A stretch of 64,000 nucleotides of DNA from SFWF01 sp045537915 (GTDB lineage: Bacteria > Bacillota > Clostridia > Oscillospirales > Acutalibacteraceae). The stretch covers positions 1 to 64,000 of the forward strand of contig JAZSQK010000012.1 in NCBI GenBank assembly GCA_045537915.1. Reading direction: 5' to 3'. The notes beneath the pieces were generated by a model, which ran no database searches, was not told the origin of the DNA, and saw nothing but the letters and a program-made list of their open reading frames with translations. Numbering within the stretch: position 1 is the stretch's first letter; the number at the start of each line of letters is the position of its first letter. Positions 60,001 to 64,000 of this stretch are shown one piece after another. The position numbers and the translations under genes were made by a program.

Positions 60001-60579
60001 TTATCTTCCCCACACACCCTTTAAAAACTCGGTGGCGGTGGGGTCCTGTCGGTCATCTGCCGACAGAGAGCCTGTGGTGGAGGCTGCGGCAAAGGCCTGA
60101 TTTTCGGCCTCCCTTTTGGCAGCCTGTCTTAATCTGTGCCCGTAAAGAAGGTACTCATAAAGCAGTCCTGTATTATTGTTGTTTGCGGCTGTTATTACCT
60201 CTTGGGGCAGCATATCGTAAGAGGAAATTTCGGGGAATTCGGCCTTTACCTTTTCAAACTCCGATTCGATGCTGTCCTTGCTTTCTTTTCTCTCTAATAG
60301 GGAGAGAAGCCCGTCAATATCGGTGCCCTTCTCCTTGGAGAGACCTTTAAGTCGGTCGTAATCGGCAGATATAAGGTCATACTTCATTCCCTTTTGCGCC
60401 AGGGCGGCGGCTGATTCCTTATCAAGCCAGATGAGCTCCTTGTTAAACTTGATTTCGAGAAAGCCCTTTTCCTCGGCAGGAGGGTCGTCTGCGGGTGTGG
60501 TATCTCCGCTGTCCGACGGTAACGCTGTGTCGTTCGGCTCTGGTTGACCGTTAGAGGTCAGAATTACCTTTTCTTCCAT
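60001..60579 (-). CDS. Phage scaffold-like protein
   Basis: 192 residues. The acidic, proline-rich N terminus (about 1-40) is followed by a helical coiled-coil body (SAAALAQKGMKYDLISADYDR, then IESEFEKVKAEFPEISSY) and a basic C terminus. This is the composition of phage scaffolding proteins, encoded directly ahead of the coat gene and needed for procapsid assembly. ATG 60579 follows AAAGGAA. No protease domain is present, so if the capsid matures it does so without an obvious protease. Confidence 0.7.
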   Translation of the reverse strand: MEEKVILTSNGQPEPNDTALPSDSGDTTPADDPPAEEKGFLEIKFNKELIWLDKESAAALAQKGMKYDLISADYDRLKGLSKEKGTDIDGLLSLLERKESKDSIESEFEKVKAEFPEISSYDMLPQEVITAANNNNTGLLYEYLLYGHRLRQAAKREAENQAFAAASTTGSLSADDRQDPTATEFLKGVWGR

Positions 60580-60597
60580 AATAAATTTCCTTTCACA

Positions 60598-60759
60598 TTA
60601 AAAGTTTTGTTCTGTTCCGTCGTAGGAGAAGAAGCCCTCAAGCCCGATGGTCTTACAGGGGCGCCTCTCCTTTTTGGGAATTTGTTCTGCCTTGCTTTTT
60701 ACTCTCTGCCCTAAAACGAAGCCTAAAGCAAAGGTCGGGATAAGCAGTAAGAGAATCAT
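60598..60759 (-). CDS. 53-residue membrane protein in the phage block
   Basis: A small frame with one N-terminal hydrophobic segment (MILLLLIPTFALGFVLGQ, residues 1-18) and a basic body (RVKSKAEQIPKKERR). The ATG overlaps the terL stop (ATGA) and has an AAAGGAGG RBS at ideal spacing. It is likely translated. The role is unknown; it could be an anchor or a small lysis or assembly factor. Confidence 0.7.
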   Translation of the reverse strand: MILLLLIPTFALGFVLGQRVKSKAEQIPKKERRPCKTIGLEGFFSYDGTEQNF

Positions 60760-62003
60760 ACATAACCTCCTTTCACACCGTAAAAGCTTGTCTTTGGCTT
60801 TGCCGAAGAGGTCTTTACATCATAAAAGGCATACCTCAAAGCATCCATAAGATGATTGTTTTTGTCCTGTGGGGTGTTCGGAAGGCTTTTGTCCCAGCAA
60901 TAGCAGGACAGCTCGGAAAGTGTGTTTACACATTTTGGGTTTACGGTTATACGGTATTCACTTATATTCATAATTCCGTTAATAACACTGTCCTTTCCCT
61001 TGACCGAGGGCGTAAGTCGGGCAAGTCCAAGTCTGCGAAGGTCGTCGTTGGTCTTTGGCTCTGCCGAATCGGCACGGATTTTCTCCTTGCCGTAGCCCCT
61101 TGAGATGATCTCCTTTGCAATATCCGAGTTGAGCATTTTTCTCTTGCAGAACTCATCAAAAACATAAATTTGCTTTTGTTCGGCGTTTACCATTATCGCA
61201 ATAAAGGCGGTCGGGTCGGTTGTGTAGCCGTAGTCAAGTCCGAAATAGGCTCTCCAGTCGCCCGACTCGGTGTCGGCAATTCCCGAAGTCCAGTTTTCAT
61301 AAACCAATCCCTCAGAAATTCCCCATTCCCCGAGACCTGCCACAGCATACTGCCGTGGGGACTGAGTTTTAAGCCTTTCAAAAACGGCTAGGTCGGTCTT
61401 ATCGAGAAATTCGTTGATAAGGTAGTTGGTTGAGAAAACCGAGGTGTCGGCAGAGGGGCTGTCGAAAAAACGGCTTTTTAGCCAGTGCTTCTCGCTCCAG
61501 GGATTAAAGGTAAGGGTGGTCTGTTTGAAAAGAGAGTCGGGAATTTTTCCTCTGGGAACCGAGAGGTCGAGTTTCTCGAAATCAGCAAGGCTCTCAATCT
61601 CATAGGCCTCCTCTATCCAGACAAAGTTCAGATATCCGCTCTGCACGGTGGTAGAGGCTATTTTAAGAACATCGTCAAAGCCTCTGAAAAGTATTTTTTG
61701 TCCGGTAGGCAGATAGGTCATTTCAAGAGGGGCAAGGGTGTTTTTAAAAAGGTGCGAAACACCGAGTGCACCTTGCGCCCATTTAAGCTGGGCAAAGGTC
61801 GAATCCCTGTGGGTGTTCATAACCGCCCTTACGACAAGAATATTGCTCTCGGGATATTTCATAAGGCGATATATGAGATTAAGGGCAGTTGTTGTCGATT
61901 TTTTGGACCCCTTTCCGCCTTTGAGCACCCTGTATCTTGATTTGCAGTTCCAGAACTCGTCGTAACCGCCTCCGACAACATTACTTAGAGCTACCGATGT
62001 CAT
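60756..62003 (-). CDS. terL: Phage terminase large subunit
   Basis: 415 residues from ATG 62003. The ATPase domain has Walker A LKGGKGSKKST (about residues 28-38) and Walker B LNFVWIEEAYEI (about 121-132). The nuclease domain is marked by YFGLDYGYTTDPTAF (about 233-247) and IRADSAEPKTNDDLRR (about 294). This is the PBSX-type terminase family. It drives DNA into the procapsid through the portal. The gene overlaps terS by 23 bases and the 53-aa gene by 4. Both Walker motifs are intact, so packaging activity is possible. Confidence 0.9.
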   Translation of the reverse strand: MTSVALSNVVGGGYDEFWNCKSRYRVLKGGKGSKKSTTTALNLIYRLMKYPESNILVVRAVMNTHRDSTFAQLKWAQGALGVSHLFKNTLAPLEMTYLPTGQKILFRGFDDVLKIASTTVQSGYLNFVWIEEAYEIESLADFEKLDLSVPRGKIPDSLFKQTTLTFNPWSEKHWLKSRFFDSPSADTSVFSTNYLINEFLDKTDLAVFERLKTQSPRQYAVAGLGEWGISEGLVYENWTSGIADTESGDWRAYFGLDYGYTTDPTAFIAIMVNAEQKQIYVFDEFCKRKMLNSDIAKEIISRGYGKEKIRADSAEPKTNDDLRRLGLARLTPSVKGKDSVINGIMNISEYRITVNPKCVNTLSELSCYCWDKSLPNTPQDKNNHLMDALRYAFYDVKTSSAKPKTSFYGVKGGYV

Positions 62004-62238
62004 CGATAAGGGTAACACCTCCCGATTCCTTATTGCCCGAGGCAAGACCGATGAGCTCCTTCATAGCAGACAAATCACCCGACGAGGCCTTTTTATAAAG
62101 CCCTGCGGCAATTACGGTCATTCTGGTCGGCTTTTTCATACAAAAGCCCATCTCTGATAACTTTTTTTGTTCTTCAGCAGAGGCTCTAAGCCTTAAAAGT
62201 CTCCCAAGCTCTTCAGACAGACCTGCTTTGTTTTTCAT
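61981..62238 (-). CDS. terS: Phage terminase small subunit
   Basis: 85 residues, helical. A basic N-terminal region (NKAGLSEELGRLLRLRASAE) is followed by TRMTVIAAGLYKKASSGDLS and AMKELIGLASGNK, consistent with small terminase subunits that recognise DNA ends. ATG 62238 lies 6 bases after GGGAGGTG. It is the first gene of the block, so it marks the operon start. Small terminases vary greatly, and the assignment rests largely on position. Confidence 0.7.
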   Translation of the reverse strand: MKNKAGLSEELGRLLRLRASAEEQKKLSEMGFCMKKPTRMTVIAAGLYKKASSGDLSAMKELIGLASGNKESGGVTLIDDIGSSK

Positions 62239-62262
62239 GCGGCTCACCTCCCGAGCAACCAG

Positions 62263-62320
62263 ATTGTAATAGAAAGCAGATGGACATTAAAGGACATCTT
62301 GCATTTTTATATGGACATCT
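62263..62320 (-). promoter_or_regulatory. Promoter and repeat operator of the phage-like operon
   Basis: On the minus strand TACAAT (62268-62263) is a good -10, but the -35 position (TTTAAT) is weak. GGACAT-type direct repeats on the plus strand at 62282, 62292 and 62313 are spaced 10 and 21 bases, one and two helical turns, at and upstream of the -35. This suggests activator or repressor binding on one face. Confidence 0.55.
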
Positions 62321-62337
62321 TTTTTGCAAAAAGAAAA

Positions 62338-62364
62338 AGGCATCGGTCAAAAGACTGATGCCTT
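62338..62364 (-). terminator. Terminator of the ruvX unit
   Basis: AAGGCATCGGTC and GACTGATGCCTT pair over 12 bp (one G-U type mismatch) around an AAAA loop, followed on the minus strand by T-rich sequence. It separates ruvX from the phage block. Confidence 0.82.
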
Positions 62365-62382
62365 GCGGTTTTTAGGTTTTGC

Positions 62383-62802
62383 TTATTTGTTATTTTTTCT
62401 GTAATTCAGGTAATCTTCAAGTATCATAACGGCTGCGACAGCGTCAATACTCTCCTTGCGTTTTTTACCCTTTGTATCGGTCAAATTAAGGGCGGTGTGT
62501 GCCGAAACGGTGGTACAACGCTCGTCCCAGAGAACCGTTTGGATACCGCTTATCACGCCTAATTTCTCGGCTATGGCGGCGCACTCCTGCGCTCTCGGGC
62601 CAACACTGCCATCCATATTTTTAGGAAAGCCGACAACTATACGCTCTGCGCCAAGCTCCTTTGCCTTTTCGCAAAGCCTTTGTATCAGCCTGTCCTCGTT
62701 ATATTCGGTTATAACCCCCTTTGGAAAGGCAAGGCTTTCTCCCTTGTCGCAAAGGGCGATACCCGTACGTGCTTTTCCAAGGTCTACCGACATAATAATC
62801 AT
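62383..62802 (-). CDS. ruvX: RuvX/YqgF Holliday-junction resolvase-like protein
   Basis: 139 residues of the YqgF RNase H fold. Catalytic aspartate in VDLGKARTGIALCD (residues 6-19), VVGFPKNMDGSVGPRAQECA (about 56-75), LWDERCTTVSAH (about 93) and a C-terminal SIDAVAAVMILEDYL (about 118). It is thought to act on Holliday junctions or in 16S rRNA processing. ATG 62802 overlaps the upstream gene stop by 4 bases. In many Firmicutes it is next to DUF1292; here the DUF1292 gene is 32 kb away. Confidence 0.92.
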   Translation of the reverse strand: MIIMSVDLGKARTGIALCDKGESLAFPKGVITEYNEDRLIQRLCEKAKELGAERIVVGFPKNMDGSVGPRAQECAAIAEKLGVISGIQTVLWDERCTTVSAHTALNLTDTKGKKRKESIDAVAAVMILEDYLNYRKNNK

Positions 62803-63470
62803 ATCTTTGTGTCCTCTTTTTTTACAAGTATTTTTCCTGATTCAGTCCTTAAATCCTCTGTCAGATGGGAGTCGTCATTTGCAAATTCGACGGTTATTTT
62901 ATCCTTATCACAGATAAGCAGGGTTACCGAGGTGTTGGTCGACCAATCGGTGTCACAAAGCCTTGTGATATCGTTAAAGCTGAGTCTGCAAAGCAGATTT
63001 CTTATGGTCGCTCCGTGAGAGGTGATAAGAATGGTCTTACCCTCGTTATTTTTGTCCTCTATAACCTTTTTTAATCCCTGCCATACCCTCTCGTAAACCG
63101 CCGTCATAGGTTCTGCATCCTTTGGAGCAAACTCATGGGGACGGGACCTCCAGATATCCTCAAAATCGGGATATACCGAGGGAATATCCGAAAAGAGCAT
63201 TTTTTCAACGATTCCGCCGTTTATTTCGATAAAATCGGGATTTTTCTCAATATCAAGAGCTCTGTCGCCAACAATAGCAAGGGCGGTTTTGTAGGCTCGC
63301 TTAAGGGGGCTTGAATAGACCCTGTCAATATGAATGTCGGCAAACCGTTTTTTAAGACACCCGAGCTGCCGTTCGCCCTTTTCGGTTATGTCACAGTCGG
63401 TTGTGCCCTGAAAAGCATTATGGAGATTGCCCTCGGTTTCACAGTGACGGACCAGATAAATTTTAACCAA
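62799..63470 (-). CDS. Histidine phosphatase family protein
   Basis: 223 residues from TTG 63470 (GGGGTG upstream; GTG 63479 is the longer option). The RHCE motif in IYLVRHCETEG (His about 9) supplies the phospho-His, with SSPLKRAYKTA (Arg, about 53), an acidic pocket IEINGGIVE (about 82) and ILITSHGATIRNL (second His, about 149). This is the phosphoglycerate-mutase superfamily; members include phosphatases for small metabolites such as adenosylcobalamin phosphates. The substrate is unknown. It overlaps ruvX by 4 bases. Confidence 0.88.
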   Translation of the reverse strand: MVKIYLVRHCETEGNLHNAFQGTTDCDITEKGERQLGCLKKRFADIHIDRVYSSPLKRAYKTALAIVGDRALDIEKNPDFIEINGGIVEKMLFSDIPSVYPDFEDIWRSRPHEFAPKDAEPMTAVYERVWQGLKKVIEDKNNEGKTILITSHGATIRNLLCRLSFNDITRLCDTDWSTNTSVTLLICDKDKITVEFANDDSHLTEDLRTESGKILVKKEDTKI

Positions 63471-63540
63471 AAGATACACCCCAATAGTAGTATTTTATAT
63501 TATTATATAGTAATAAAGGTTTTTTTGCAATATGAAAGGG

Positions 63541-63569
63541 TTGAAATATTGCCGGAAAAGTGCTATATT
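63541..63569 (+). promoter_or_regulatory. Promoter of the PTS EIIC gene
   Basis: TTGAAA (63541-63546), a 17-base spacer and TATATT (63564-63569). The gene starts at 63598 with GAGGTGAT. Confidence 0.8.
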
Positions 63570-63597
63570 CAATACAAATATCCACGAGGTGATAAAA

Positions 63598-64000
63598 ATG
63601 ATAAAAAAATATCTTAACAGACTTTTTATTGACGGACTTTCGGGTATGGCTTCGGGTCTTTTTGCCACCCTGATAATCGGCACCATAATAGCTCAGATAG
63701 GCTCTCTTATCGGAGGAACGGTCGGAACATATCTTATTGCTATCGGCGGATTTGCAAAGACTGTAACCGGTGCAGGAATCGGCGTGGGAGTTGCCTGTAA
63801 ATTAGGTGCGGCGCCGCTTGTTACGGTTTCGGCTGCGGTTGCGGGACTTATCGGAGCTTTCCCCAATATAAATATAGAGAGCTTTGTTTTCGGCAGACCG
63901 GGAGAGCCTCTCGGTGCCTTTGTTGCGGCCTATGTTGCCATTGAGCTCGGCGGCCTTGTAGCAGGAAAAACAAAGGTTGACATTATAGTTACACCTATTG
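63598..64000 (+). CDS. PTS sugar transporter EIIC-like protein (3' end outside window)
   Basis: 134 residues are visible before the window ends. Several hydrophobic helices with repeated glycine-rich blocks (GLSGMASGLFATLIIGTIIA, about residues 13-32; GAGIGVGVACKLGAAPLVTVSA; ELGGLVAGKTKVDIIVTP) match the PTS_EIIC_2 family (PF13303), a group of EIIC-like proteins often encoded without an obvious IIA/IIB partner. It would move a sugar or related solute across the membrane. A consensus promoter and GAGGTGAT RBS precede ATG 63598. Downstream genes are unknown. Confidence 0.85.
   Translation, partial: MIKKYLNRLFIDGLSGMASGLFATLIIGTIIAQIGSLIGGTVGTYLIAIGGFAKTVTGAGIGVGVACKLGAAPLVTVSAAVAGLIGAFPNINIESFVFGRPGEPLGAFVAAYVAIELGGLVAGKTKVDIIVTPI

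Noticed and set aside
1..64000. CRISPR array or cas genes
   Set aside because: No regularly spaced direct repeats with unique spacers and no Cas motifs were seen. The only phased repeats (62282-62317) are too few and short.
1..64000. tRNA or rRNA genes
   Set aside because: I saw no cloverleaf T-loop GGTTCRA patterns in proper spacing and no rRNA landmarks. A covariance search would be needed to be sure.

Overview
The window looks like a chromosome segment of a spore-forming, Gram-positive gut-type Clostridium relative (order Eubacteriales, probably Oscillospiraceae/Ruminococcaceae). The reasons are SpoVT, Firmicutes-type RBSs and sigma-A promoters, the rimP-nusA-ylxR-ylxQ-infB-rbfA-nrnA-truB-ribF operon, a clostridial-type THF riboswitch, DegV, DUF1292 and COG2509 proteins, and uronate catabolism. 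No 16S gene or other species marker is present, so the lineage is inferred.

Layout. (1) 1-9.1 kb: a plus-strand surface-glycan operon that enters from the left. It holds RfbH (3-deoxy-sugar dehydrase), GtrA, a YerE-like thiamine enzyme, a sugar epimerase/reductase, a secondary-alcohol dehydrogenase, a C-methyltransferase-like enzyme, a GtrB-like transferase and a Gtr-type membrane glucosyltransferase. Together these suggest synthesis and membrane transfer of a branched-chain 3,6-dideoxyhexose. (2) 9.2-19.2 kb: an accessory stretch, AT-rich from about 12 kb. It contains an inositol-phosphatase-like gene, short palindromic repeats and two broken copies of the spoVT 5' end. It also holds a three-gene operon of unknown function facing a GHKL ATPase-nuclease fusion (a possible defence module), a PadR/FtsW-like/VanZ operon with a perfect operator palindrome, and a small DUF6870-like gene. 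(3) 19.4-28 kb: intact spoVT, then the translation/transcription operon rimP to ribF with a structured rimP leader. (4) 28-43.3 kb: housekeeping and metabolism. Genes include M23 peptidase, shikimate kinase, DUF1292, a candidate 6S RNA, RNase HI, LexA with its SOS box, SPFH protein, YfcE, a papain-like small protein, a PrdX-like deacylase, a COG2509 flavoprotein, a folate-type ECF S component behind a THF riboswitch, UxaB/UxaA and an AEC transporter, DegV, and an XRE regulator. (5) 43.5-51.9 kb: a complete liv branched-chain amino-acid ABC transporter, an SDR, a CapA-like protein and greA with a possible attenuator. (6) 51.9-62.3 kb: a compact minus-strand block of phage structural and lysis genes. 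It runs terS, terL, a 53-aa membrane protein, scaffold-like, capsid with an Ig-like tail, portal, adaptor-like, a large unknown, a BppU-like protein, an XhlA-like protein, holin and amidase. No integrase, repressor, replication, tape-measure or tail-tube gene is visible, so it reads as a domesticated or minimal particle. (7) 62.4-64 kb: ruvX, a histidine phosphatase and the start of a PTS EIIC gene.

The strongest candidates for something new are the phage-derived particle cassette, the ATPase-nuclease locus and the branched-sugar pathway that pairs a YerE-like enzyme with a secondary-alcohol dehydrogenase.
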